DNA of 10,200 bases from Chloroflexota bacterium (GCA_003520455.1 DOUV01000882.1:870-11069); one strand, 5' to 3'. Shown: positions 1-7,516, counted from the first letter of the stretch. Notes: generated by a model from the sequence alone, not told the origin. Numbers and translations are program-made.

Positions 1-69
1 AGCGCGCACTACGAACTTCTCGCCCTCCCTGGAGACGATTTCGCCAACAGGATCCCTCTCTTTCTGTAA
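1..69 (+). CDS. Possible 3' end of an upstream gene (partial)
   Basis: From base 1 the first frame is open for 22 codons and ends at a TAA inside the left arm of palindrome R1. The peptide ends ...DDFANRIPLFL. The fragment is too short to identify. The opposite strand is also open here: from ATG codons at 114-112 and 111-109, inside R1, it reads to base 1 without a stop and ends ...IVSREGEKFVVRA, which looks at least as protein-like. Only one of the two can be the real gene, and the strand cannot be decided from this window. If the forward reading is right, R1 would sit at the stop codon and could serve as its terminator. Confidence 0.2.
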   Translation, partial: SAHYELLALPGDDFANRIPLFL

Positions 70-116
70 AAGTGGCGCGTACGCGCCACTTTTACAGAAA
101 TATGAACACATCATCC
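56..116. repeat. R1 palindromic repeat, copy 1
   Basis: This 61-nt unit contains a perfect palindrome at 61-100 (20-bp arms, centre GTAC between 80 and 81). It is followed by a non-palindromic tail ending ACACATCATCC. The same unit recurs at 8970-9030 with five differences. Four of those are paired across the palindrome, so the stem is kept. An A4 run before the GC-rich core and a T4 run after it give it the form of a bidirectional intrinsic terminator. The shared tail also fits a small mobile palindromic element. The sequence alone does not choose between these. Confidence 0.9.
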
Positions 117-306
117 GAAGACTCCGTCCGAGCCCAAAATGGTGCCCCTGTTTGACACCCAGGTGTGCGGCCTGCCGAAGGGCATAGGTGCGTCGCACCT
201 GGGCAGTCGAGTAGCTCTGGCGGCCACAACGGACAGGACCCATGTGTGGTGGATGACCGGATACCGGGTGGAATGGTGGATAGATACAGAGGATCGATTG
301 CACCAA
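117..306. other. Gene-free stretch with one hairpin, upstream of the ABC operon
   Basis: No convincing gene is present. Frames are open on both strands, but the translations are rich in Arg, Pro, Ser and Cys and resemble antisense or junk reading. One inverted repeat is visible: CCCAGGTG at 158-165 pairs with CACCTGGG at 196-203. The loop is long and can itself form small stems. Confidence 0.5.
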
Positions 307-335
307 TTGGCCCGGTTCCACAAAAGCGGTACAAT
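307..335 (+). promoter_or_regulatory. Candidate sigma-70-type promoter for the ABC operon
   Basis: TTGGCC at 307-312 (4 of 6 to the -35 consensus) lies exactly 17 bp before TACAAT at 330-335 (5 of 6 to the -10 consensus). Transcription would start near 342 and give a leader of about 200 nt before the ATG at 543. A 6-bp inverted repeat, CGTCGC (336-341) and GCGACG (348-353), spans the predicted start. It could be a repressor dyad or an early RNA hairpin. The leader shows none of the conserved TPP-riboswitch elements, such as the CUGAGA box. Confidence 0.45.
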
Positions 336-542
336 CGTCGCGTTCGAGCGACGGGGTCCAGAAGGAAACATTTTCGCCTTCTCAAGAAGCGGCTCGGCGT
401 TGGCATGTACGCAACGCGCCCGTTCAACCTGCGTCCGCATGCGCGTCGTAGGTGCGGTGCACCGGTTGACCGCGCATCCGTTGATCCCGATTTTCCTCGA
501 TCTGTTCCACTCCAATTCGAGCGAAAGGGCGAATGTCGGCCT

Positions 543-1508
543 ATGTACTTCTCGCGTGCGACTACGTTTCTCTTGCTTCTCGCTGTGCTTCTGGCGGGCT
601 GCTCGGGGCTCCCGAGCGCGGCCAGGCCGGAAGACAAAACAATCAAGATCGGCTTGCTGCCTATCACGGATGTCATCCCCATCTATGTTGCCCAGAAGGA
701 GGGTTACTTCCAGGCCGAAGGGGTCACCGTTCAGATCGTACCCGTCAGCAGCGCGGCGGAGCGCGATACATTCCTGCAAACCGGACAGATCGACGCGCTG
801 CTCAACGATCTTCCCTCCACGGTGCTGACCAACGCCGGCAGCAACGTGAAGATCAAAGTGGTCCGCCAGGCTCGAGCGGCCTACCCCGATGAGCCTCAGT
901 TCTGGATTCTCTCTTCGAAGGATTCCGGTATTACAACGATTGATCAACTCAAAGGGGTCGAGGTTGGGATCTCAGAGAATTCGGTCATCGAATACCTCAC
1001 CATGCGCTTGCTGGAACTGGAGGGCGTTGATGTCGGTCAGATCAAGTTTACCAATGTCCCCCAGATTGCGACTCGCTTGCAGCTCCTCTCGGAGGGTAAG
1101 CTCAAAGCGGCCACGCTGCCTGATCCACTGGCCTCGCTGGCAGTGCTTGAGGGAGCTAATGTTGTCTTGACCGACGCTGCCCACACCGAGGTCTCGCAAA
1201 GCGTGCTCGATTTTCGTGAGGACGTATTGAAGACGCGGCCCAATACGGTCAAGGCGTTCCTCCGGGCCTACGACAAGGCTGTCGCGGCGATCAACGCTGA
1301 TCCGGCGAAGTACCAGAATGTCTTGCTAGAGAACACCCGGGTACCGGAGCCCTTGAAGGATAAGTACACGCTCCCGCGTTTTCCCGAGAAGGCCTTGCCG
1401 AGCGCAGCCCAGTTTCAGGATGTGGTGGACTGGGCTCTGGCCAAAGGCCTGATCAAGTCGGCGTTGAGTTATGAGCAGCTCGTCGACCCGTCCTTCCTGT
1501 CCAAATAG
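543..1508 (+). CDS. ABC transporter substrate-binding lipoprotein (NMT1/THI5-like, NitT/TauT class)
   Basis: This 321-residue protein is the extracytoplasmic solute receptor of an ABC importer. Residues 1-20 form a lipoprotein signal peptide: a short N-terminus with Arg5, a Leu-rich core, and the lipobox LAGC ending at Cys20. The mature part opens with a beta strand and loop, IKIGLLPITDVIPIYVAQ, followed by a KEGYFQAEGV segment. Both are typical of the NMT1/THI5-like fold (PF09084-type) used for nitrate, sulfonates, thiamine precursors and related solutes. The start at 543 was chosen because the signal peptide begins directly there. The same frame is open far upstream, but that extension is Arg-rich and not signal-like. 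The ribosome site is weak (AAAGGG at 524-529, spacing 13). The ATPase gene follows after 55 bases and a permease after that, so this is the first gene of the operon. Ligand identity is unknown. Confidence 0.88.
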   Translation: MYFSRATTFLLLLAVLLAGCSGLPSAARPEDKTIKIGLLPITDVIPIYVAQKEGYFQAEGVTVQIVPVSSAAERDTFLQTGQIDALLNDLPSTVLTNAGSNVKIKVVRQARAAYPDEPQFWILSSKDSGITTIDQLKGVEVGISENSVIEYLTMRLLELEGVDVGQIKFTNVPQIATRLQLLSEGKLKAATLPDPLASLAVLEGANVVLTDAAHTEVSQSVLDFREDVLKTRPNTVKAFLRAYDKAVAAINADPAKYQNVLLENTRVPEPLKDKYTLPRFPEKALPSAAQFQDVVDWALAKGLIKSALSYEQLVDPSFLSK

Positions 1509-1563
1509 TGCGACACAGCGTCGGGTCCGCCTCTGGGCTGCCCCGTTGCCCACGTGACCTTCT

Positions 1564-2379
1564 GTGGCTTCTACGACATTGTCCCTTCCGGCCGCTGCAA
1601 CAATCAACGACCTGAGCTTCACGTACGCGCTGGGCGCGCCGCCGATCTTTGACGGATTCTCGTGGACGGTGGCGCCCGGCGAGTCGTGGGCAATTATCGG
1701 TTCGAGCGGCTGTGGCAAATCAACCCTACTCTATCTCCTGGCCGGTCTGCGTCAACCGACGGCCGGCCAGGTCCTGGTCGCCGGTCACCCTGTGCCGCGC
1801 CCGCGGGCCAGCACGGGGCTGATCCTCCAAAACCACGGGCTGCTCCCCTGGGCGACAGTCTGGGAGAATGCCGCCCTGGGGGTGCGGATTGGCCACCAAT
1901 ACGCACGCAAGACGACCCCCATCGGCGAGCCACGCCCCTACCCGCCGGTCCTCCCCCTGGAAGCCGTGGACCGCTGGCTGGATCGGTTGGGGATCGCCGC
2001 GCTGCGCGATAAATACCCGGGGCAGATCTCCGGGGGCCAACAGCAGCGGGTCGCCATCGCCCGGACGCTGGTGCTCTCGCCGGCGCTGTTGCTGCTGGAT
2101 GAGCCGTTCAGTGCGCTCGACGCTGTGACCCGCGAGGATTTGCAGGACCTGCTGGTGGCGTTGCATCGTGAAACCGGTGTGACGACCATTCTCGTCACGC
2201 ACAACGTCGAGGAAGCGGCGGCGACAAGCGAGAAAATTCTGGTGCTGGCAACGCCACCGAACCGCTGTGCGACGATCGTTCTCAACCCTGGCGCGGGCGC
2301 GCCCGGCTACCGGGCCACCGCCGACTTTCTCCGGGTGAACACCGAGCTGCGGACGCGGCTGAACGAGCGAGCGGCGTAA
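1564..2379 (+). CDS. ABC transporter ATP-binding protein (NitT/TauT class)
   Basis: This 271-residue cytoplasmic ATPase energises the importer formed with the flanking receptor and permease genes. All nucleotide-binding motifs are present: Walker A GSSGCGKST (46-54), Q-loop Gln89 in LILQNHGLLPW, signature SGGQQ (156-160), Walker B LLLLDEP (175-181), D-loop SALD (183-186) and the switch His213 in LVTHN. The QNHGLLPW Q-loop is typical of the SsuB/TauB/NrtD group. Residues about 110-132 between the Q-loop and the signature form a Pro-rich stretch (PIGEPRPYPPVLPLE) that looks longer than usual for this group. An in-frame TGA at 1555-1557 forces the start to lie downstream. GTG at 1564 is the only sensible codon before Walker A, but it has no clear Shine-Dalgarno sequence. 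Translation may therefore depend on the upstream gene. Confidence 0.92.
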   Translation: MASTTLSLPAAATINDLSFTYALGAPPIFDGFSWTVAPGESWAIIGSSGCGKSTLLYLLAGLRQPTAGQVLVAGHPVPRPRASTGLILQNHGLLPWATVWENAALGVRIGHQYARKTTPIGEPRPYPPVLPLEAVDRWLDRLGIAALRDKYPGQISGGQQQRVAIARTLVLSPALLLLDEPFSALDAVTREDLQDLLVALHRETGVTTILVTHNVEEAAATSEKILVLATPPNRCATIVLNPGAGAPGYRATADFLRVNTELRTRLNERAA

Positions 2380-2410
2380 GCCCAATAGTGGGTGCGTAAG
2401 GCATCGCCCG

Positions 2411-3154
2411 ATGAACTGGCGACAACTCCTGATCGGCTTTGCGATGGTGTTGGTGATCTGGCAACTGCTGGCCATCGTGATCGCCCGCTCGATCCTACCA
2501 CCGCCGGCTACAGTCCTGGCAACCTTGGCGGCCGAACTGACGTTGGGTGAGCTCCGGCGCCACTTCCTGGTGAGCGCCTGGCGCGTTGTTGCGAGTATCG
2601 CCCTGGCCCTGGCGACGGCTGTGCCGGCGGGTCTGGTCCTTGGCCAAAGCCCGGCCCTGGATCGCTTCTTCCAGCCGCTGATCTACATCACCTATCCCAT
2701 CCCCAAAATTGTCTTCCTCCCGATTGTGCTGATCTTTTTGGGGATCGGCGATGCCAGCAAGATCGCGATCATCTGGCTGATCCTCTTCTTCCAGGTGCTC
2801 GTTGTTGTTCGCGACGAGGCGGCCACGCTCCGGCCCGAACTGATCGCCAGCGTGCGCAGCCTCGGTGCGGGCCGGATGGCCCTCTTCCGGTTCGTCTATC
2901 TGCCCGCTACGATTCCGGCCGTGCTCACGGCGCTGCGACTCAGCATCGGCACCGCGGTGGCGGTGCTCTTCTTTGCCGAGAGCTTCGCCACCACCAGCGG
3001 CCTCGGCTATTACATCATCGTCGAGAGTTTCAGCCGCGTGGCGTATGCTCAAATGTACGCCGGCGTCGTGGCGCTGAGCCTGTTGGGCCTCTCGCTCTAT
3101 TTTCTGGCCAACTGGCTGGAACGCCGTCTGGCCCCCTGGCTCTTTCTGTCATGA
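2411..3154 (+). CDS. ABC transporter permease (SsuC/TauC-like)
   Basis: This 247-residue membrane protein forms the importer channel. About six hydrophobic segments are visible, roughly at residues 7-27, 53-78, 90-112, 117-133, 172-195 and 215-235. Between the fourth and fifth lies the cytoplasmic EAA-type loop that docks on the ATPase: SVRSLGAGRMALFRFVYLP, about 147-165, with the conserved Gly and terminal Leu-Pro. This is the BPD_transp_1 architecture of SsuC/TauC/NrtB permeases. The gene starts 31 bases after the ATPase stop. Only a weak GTAAGG lies upstream of the ATG. A single permease gene implies a homodimeric channel, as is usual for this class. Confidence 0.9.
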   Translation: MNWRQLLIGFAMVLVIWQLLAIVIARSILPPPATVLATLAAELTLGELRRHFLVSAWRVVASIALALATAVPAGLVLGQSPALDRFFQPLIYITYPIPKIVFLPIVLIFLGIGDASKIAIIWLILFFQVLVVVRDEAATLRPELIASVRSLGAGRMALFRFVYLPATIPAVLTALRLSIGTAVAVLFFAESFATTSGLGYYIIVESFSRVAYAQMYAGVVALSLLGLSLYFLANWLERRLAPWLFLS

Positions 3155-3255
3155 GCCCCTGCGGTCTCGGCCGCGTCTGGCCGGTGGCTCGGCATCGCGT
3201 TGGCCCGCGCCTTGCTGCTGAGCTGTCGCGTACGCGCTCGTAGGAGGTCTCGTCC

Positions 3256-3750
3256 ATGGCAACCGTTGTTGTGACCAAGCATGGCTTGCTCACGGCTACC
3301 CATCGCTTCACGAGCGAGGCTGGCGATCGCCTGGCCGAGTTGCGTTGGAATGGGCCGATCGGCATGCTCACCATCCCTGACACACTGCCTTCGCAGATTG
3401 GTCCGGTGGTTGATGATCCCGACCACTTCGCGTTGGTGCGCGAGGATACGGCCTACGCCGAGGCCTGGCTGCTCGATGCGAAAGCTCGCAGCCTGGGCCC
3501 GGACGTGCTGAGTGTCAACTACGAGGGAGCCATCTTCCGGATCGCCAGCAACTCCTCAACCGTTGCCGACCTCTCGCTGCTCGACGAAGCCGGCCGCGAG
3601 TGGGTCCGCCTGTTCTTCAACCGAACTGCTGAGAGCCGGATGATGCTCGGGGAAGACGTGTCCCTGGAGCTGGCAGCCTTCGTCTTTGCCGTCGTCTATC
3701 TCCTCGACCGACGCCGACTCGAGGGCCTGCTAATCCGCGGAGGGTCGTAA
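3256..3750 (+). CDS. Conserved-looking protein of unknown function, last gene of the ABC operon
   Basis: This 164-residue protein was not recognised as a family member. It has the strongest ribosome binding site in the window, AGGAGGT at 3242-3248, seven bases before ATG. Codon use is like its neighbours and a good terminator follows, so the gene is very probably real. There is no signal peptide. The pattern is mostly short alternating hydrophobic strands (RLAELRWNG, VLSVNYEGAIFRIA, WVRLFFN), with one hydrophobic C-terminal helix, LELAAFVFAVVYLLDRR (about 139-155). A beta-rich body closed by a C-terminal hydrophobic helix ending in Asp-Arg recalls bacterial tubby-like/LURP-one proteins. That resemblance is a weak inference from pattern only. 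Position suggests an accessory role linked to the transporter, but the 100-base gap before it leaves room for separate expression. Confidence 0.75.
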   Translation: MATVVVTKHGLLTATHRFTSEAGDRLAELRWNGPIGMLTIPDTLPSQIGPVVDDPDHFALVREDTAYAEAWLLDAKARSLGPDVLSVNYEGAIFRIASNSSTVADLSLLDEAGREWVRLFFNRTAESRMMLGEDVSLELAAFVFAVVYLLDRRRLEGLLIRGGS

Positions 3751-3809
3751 TCAGGTTTGAGGGAGGAGTAGCCCGGCCCAAACCCGCTGAGCGCTGGCGC
3801 GAAGCGTCC

Positions 3810-3839
3810 ACGCCCCGGTCGGTGCGGGCGTTCTTTTTT
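3810..3839 (+). terminator. Intrinsic terminator of the ABC operon
   Basis: ACGCCC (3810-3815) pairs with GGGCGT (3826-3831) around a 10-base loop, and a T-rich tract with six consecutive T residues (3834-3839) follows directly. It lies 60 bases after the stop of the 164-residue gene and closes the operon. Confidence 0.75.
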
Positions 3840-4364
3840 GGAACGATCTATTGATGGGGGGCTCAGGCGGAAATCAGGGTGATTTCTTGTTCTTCCGGAT
3901 GGGTTGGCGTGTCCTACAGCGGTGCCTCGGAGAGGTCCGGTTTGCCTTCTCGTGAAACGCTCCTATCCTCCTATTGGGGCCTGCTCGGCGGGCCACAATC
4001 CACTGCGGTCCCGCTTCTGATGGCGAAAGGAGATCCTGTCCGCCGGCTCCTCGGGGACGACCGGGCCCCGCGCGGCGGTGGGTGCGCCCGGTTCAATCCT
4101 TGGAAGGGTGGGGATCGGTTGTCATCGTTGCGGGCCGAATCGCCTCGACCGGAAGCTGTCAGCAAGCAAAGACAGCGGCCAAAACTCACCCCTTCGCCAG
4201 CGCTGCGAGGAGCTTTCCTCTGCCCGCGGTTGGCCACCGCCGCAGGGGGCATGTGGCGCGGCTATGAGGTAGAATAAGGCAGCCGGAGGACAAATTGTCA
4301 GTCTTTCCTCCCGTCGCCATGTGACAGGTACACGAGTGAAGCGAATCAATCTTTATGGTAACGC
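3840..4364. other. Gene-free stretch after the ABC operon
   Basis: No gene is supported in about 525 bases. Open frames exist on both strands, but they have no ribosome site, no domain pattern and an Arg/Pro/Ser-rich composition. Small local symmetries occur: GCTGTC/GACAGC near 4155-4180, GGAGGA (4285-4290) with TCCTCC (4306-4311), and the palindrome GACAAATTGTC at 4289-4299. TAGAAT at 4270-4275 resembles a -10 box but has no partner at the right distance. No tRNA or rRNA features are visible. Confidence 0.5.
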
Positions 4365-4473
4365 CTCAGCCGCTCCCGGCGGATCGCCAGATCCGCCGAC
4401 TGCGCCGGCCGGACCAAAGCCCTTTTCGTCATCCCATTGGCCTGGATGTGGCCATCCAGGCCGAGCGGCTGAG
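4365..4473 (+). ncRNA. Candidate structured RNA, three stems around a junction
   Basis: Three perfect stems nest in 109 bases. The closing stem P1 is 11 bp, CTCAGCCGCTC (4365-4375) with GAGCGGCTGAG (4463-4473). P2 is 8 bp, CGGCGGAT (4377-4384) with ATCCGCCG (4391-4398), with a 6-base loop. P3 is 10 bp, GGCCTGGATG (4439-4448) with CATCCAGGCC (4453-4462), with a 4-base loop. P3 abuts P1, so they could stack coaxially. P2 and P3 are joined by a 40-base linker. Just downstream, TGAGAAC (4470-4476) can pair with GTTCTCA (4503-4509). That uses the last four bases of P1, so the two folds compete. No known RNA family was recognised. The opposite strand folds almost as well, so strand is assumed. A DNA-level repeat is the main alternative. 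Confidence 0.35.
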
Positions 4474-4510
4474 AACTTGCACCTGAAGGCGGGAAACTGC
4501 GGGTTCTCAT

Positions 4511-4712
4511 GTGATCTCTCAGAGAATGGGTATTTTGTTGGAGCGGGGTCTGTTTGAGAACGAGGAAAGCCTGATGCTGTCAGCCTATCGTAGCTTGTTG
4601 ACTTTACAGCCAGGGCTGAAAACCGAAGTTGCGCTGTGCCGAGGAGTATGGAGTGCGTACCCTGGACCTGCAGGCCTTGTTGCAGGCGATAGTCGAGGCG
4701 AAGCTGCTAGAG
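4511..4712 (+). pseudogene. Degraded remnant, possibly of a toxin-antitoxin pair
   Basis: From GTG 4511 or ATG 4526 one frame reads LLERGLFENEESLMLSAYRSL and on to LQPGLKTEVALC, to about 4634. This helix-rich pattern looks like the N-terminal part of small ribbon-helix-helix or UPF0175-like antitoxins. That frame then turns into composition unlike protein. A different frame, from about 4638 to 4706, reads AEEYGVRTLDLQALLQAIVEAKLL, which resembles the C-terminal end of PIN/DUF3368-type toxins. An antitoxin head joined out of frame to a toxin tail suggests a deletion. The coding-like signal stops exactly where the inverted repeat begins at 4707. The family names are inference from pattern; what is clearly seen is two coding-like pieces in different frames. 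Confidence 0.33.
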
Positions 4713-4864
4713 CGCCGGTCACGTCGTCAGACTTCCGAAGTCTGGTGGGGATCGCGCTTGCCCTAAGCGCACTCCGACGACAGTGATCGAGGCGAGCACC
4801 AGCTGCCAACAAGACTTCGGAAGTCTTTTCTCTCCCCCGCGGGATGACTTGACCGGCGCTCTAG
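4707..4864. repeat. 158-bp imperfect inverted repeat
   Basis: The ends 4707-4728 and 4843-4864 are inverted copies with 20 of 22 bases matching; the outer 15, CTAGAGCGCCGGTCA, are perfect. Inside each arm is the near-palindrome AGACTTC-C/G-GAAGTCT, at 4729-4743 and 4812-4826, again as inverted copies. The right arm has about 16 extra bases between these blocks. A small hairpin, GCGCTT/AAGCGC, lies near the middle. The left arm is part of repeat R2 copy 1. Terminal inverted repeats with no coding capacity fit a miniature mobile element or two R2 units placed head to head. No clear target duplication is seen. The right-arm hairpin followed by TTTTCTCT could act as a weak terminator. Confidence 0.75.
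4712..4794 (-). repeat. R2 dispersed repeat, copy 1
   Basis: On the minus strand this 83-base segment aligns end to end with 6479-6560. Both begin CGCCTCGATCAC, share TCGTCGG, share GATCCCCA-(C/T)-CA in the middle, and end CGACGTGACCGGCGC (15 identical bases). By eye the overall identity is about 75-80%. In this copy the centre carries the near-palindrome AGACTTCGGAAGTCT; the other copy has a C/G hairpin at the same place. Confidence 0.7.
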
Positions 4865-4922
4865 ACCTCGCTGGGTTGCGGGCTCTGCTCTCACGGGTAC
4901 GGTCTATGGAAGTGGGACTGAT

Positions 4923-6410
<1,488 letters not shown>

Positions 6411-6416
6411 AACAGG

Positions 6417-6488
6417 GATCGAGGCGCCGCCGGTGGGGAGGAGCGGAGTGTTCCCACGTCTGGCTCGCAGGCGCTCCCCGCCTCGATC
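6417..6488. repeat. Inverted repeat downstream of the biotin carboxylase gene
   Basis: GATCGAGGCG (6417-6426) pairs perfectly with CGCCTCGATC (6479-6488). Just inside, GGGGAGGAGCG and CGCTCCCC can pair with a bulge. The right arm is the beginning of R2 copy 2. The arm begins seven bases after the biotin carboxylase stop, so in mRNA it would form a 3' hairpin, but no T-tract follows. Confidence 0.55.
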
Positions 6489-6560
6489 ACGCTCGTCGGT
6501 GCGCGTTGCGGCCAGCCCGATCCCCATCAGGCGGGGGAAGATTGGCGACGTGACCGGCGC
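6479..6560 (+). repeat. R2 dispersed repeat, copy 2
   Basis: This 82-base unit is homologous to the minus strand of 4712-4794. Its ends form imperfect terminal inverted repeats: CGCC-TCGATCACGCTCG at the left against the complement of the right end, CGCC-GGTCACGTCG. The middle holds CCCC-ATCAGGC-GGGG. It fits a small hairpin-forming, non-coding mobile or bacterial interspersed element. The rest of this 402-base gap (6411-6812) holds no gene; besides the repeats it carries only the terminator at 6667-6691. Confidence 0.7.
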
Positions 6561-6666
6561 ACCACAACGCAGGCGGGGGTGGAGGGAGCAAGGAACGACG
6601 GAGGCGGGGAAGGATTGCAAGAACCGGGGATGCGTGAAAGGCGAACCGTGATGAGGCCATGAGCGT

Positions 6667-6691
6667 GGCGGGTTCTGCGCCCGCCTGTTTT
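6667..6691 (+). terminator. Probable intrinsic terminator between biotin carboxylase and carrier genes
   Basis: GGCGGG (6667-6672) pairs with CCCGCC (6680-6685) around a 7-base loop, followed by TGTTTT. It lies about 256 bases after the biotin carboxylase stop and 120 bases before the carrier gene. It suggests that the carrier gene has its own promoter or is reached only by read-through. Confidence 0.6.
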
Positions 6692-6812
6692 CTCGTTGAG
6701 GTCGCAGGGCGAGGCGCCGTGGATTCTGTCGATCCACGGATCAGGAAGGCGCTTCATCCTCCCGCTCCAACCCCCGGCATCTGATTTGCGTCTTCTTGTC
6801 CGAGGGGGCATC

Positions 6813-7337
6813 ATGACAACACGCTACACCACCACCGTTGGGGACCGGCTCTTCGAGGTTGTCATTCATACCGACGGCCGTGTCGAGGTCGATGGCCAGA
6901 TGCTCGCGGTGGACCTGCAACACATCGCCGACGAGCAGGTCTGGTCGCTGTTGGTGGAGCAGCACTCCTACGAGGTCTACACCGAGTTCGTCGAGGGACA
7001 GTGGCGCGTGCTAGTGGATGGTGAGCGCCACGAGGTCATCGTCGAAGATGAGCGCCTCCGCCTCATCAAGGCCCTCGGTGGGAAGGCCGCCAGATCCGTT
7101 GGCGACGTTCAAATCAAGGCACCGATGCCGGGACTGGTGGTGAAGGTTCTCGTCGAGGAAGGCGAATCTGTAGCCGCGAACCAGGCTGTGGTGATTCTCG
7201 AGGCCATGAAAATGGAGAACGAACTACGGGCCGCGCGCGCCGGCCGAATCAAGGGTGTCCGAGTTCAACCCGGCCAGGCCGTCGATCAGGGACAGGTCCT
7301 GCTGGTCCTGGGGGACACAGTGGGTGAGGAAGTATGA
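6813..7337 (+). CDS. Biotin carboxyl carrier protein with BT-like N-terminal domain
   Basis: This 174-residue protein carries the biotin that shuttles CO2 from biotin carboxylase to a carboxyltransferase. Residues about 99-171 are a biotinyl domain: KAPMPGLV at 102-109, then the biotinylation motif EAMKM with the modified Lys133. Residues 1-90 are a run of short beta strands with DGRVEVDG and VLVDGERHEV turns. This resembles the BT domain that links the biotin carboxylase and carrier parts of propionyl-CoA carboxylase alpha, rather than the Pro/Ala-rich leader of E. coli AccB. ATG 6813 was chosen because GAGGGGG lies just before it (about 6802-6808); the frame is open upstream but without a ribosome site. 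Together with the upstream carboxylase it makes a split alpha subunit. The carboxyltransferase is elsewhere. Confidence 0.88.
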   Translation: MTTRYTTTVGDRLFEVVIHTDGRVEVDGQMLAVDLQHIADEQVWSLLVEQHSYEVYTEFVEGQWRVLVDGERHEVIVEDERLRLIKALGGKAARSVGDVQIKAPMPGLVVKVLVEEGESVAANQAVVILEAMKMENELRAARAGRIKGVRVQPGQAVDQGQVLLVLGDTVGEEV

Positions 7338-7516
7338 AGGAGTGGCAGAAGTTGGGGGATAGCGGCCGGTCAGACCGTGGATAGCCACCAGCGGATGGAA
7401 GGCGCTTCCAGCCCGACGCCCGTAGGGGTCTGCCCGCCGCCGGCGGGCCAGCCCGGGTCGCGTACCTCGTGGAAGTACCCTCGTTTATCGTTCGTCATTC
7501 AGTGTTCATCGTTTCA
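7338..7516. other. Intergenic region with two perfect small hairpins
   Basis: TGGAAG (7396-7401) pairs with CTTCCA (7405-7410) around GCG. GCCCGCCG (7432-7439) pairs with CGGCGGGC (7441-7448) around a single base, so the real stem would be shorter. Neither has a following T-tract. The core GGAAGGCGCTTC of the first also occurs at 6745-6756, before the carrier gene. The last 30 bases before the next gene are T-rich with no Shine-Dalgarno sequence. Confidence 0.45.

Noticed and set aside
165..542. Longer N-terminus for the substrate-binding protein
   Set aside because: It would put 126 Arg-rich residues before a complete lipoprotein signal peptide, and the candidate promoter lies inside it.
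111..947. Long reverse-strand open frame across the start of the substrate-binding protein gene
   Set aside because: It is antisense to a clear lipoprotein gene and has an Arg/Cys-rich, domain-free translation.
3227..3239. Third copy of R1 suggested by CGCGTACGCGCTC before the 164-residue gene
   Set aside because: Only the central 13 bases match. The arms and the tail are absent, so chance in GC-rich DNA is enough.
4060..4130. Possible CRISPR repeat (GGTTCAATCCTTGG-like motif)
   Set aside because: The motif occurs once. There is no second copy at regular spacing and no Cas gene nearby.
3879..4277. 132-codon open frame in the gene-free stretch
   Set aside because: No ribosome binding site, composition rich in Arg, Pro, Ser and Gly, and no hydrophobic periodicity.
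4463..4500. TPP-riboswitch-like boxes CTGAGA and ACCTGA
   Set aside because: Spacing and surrounding stems do not match the THI-box, and the CTGAGA is fully used by the P1 stem. No thiamine gene follows.
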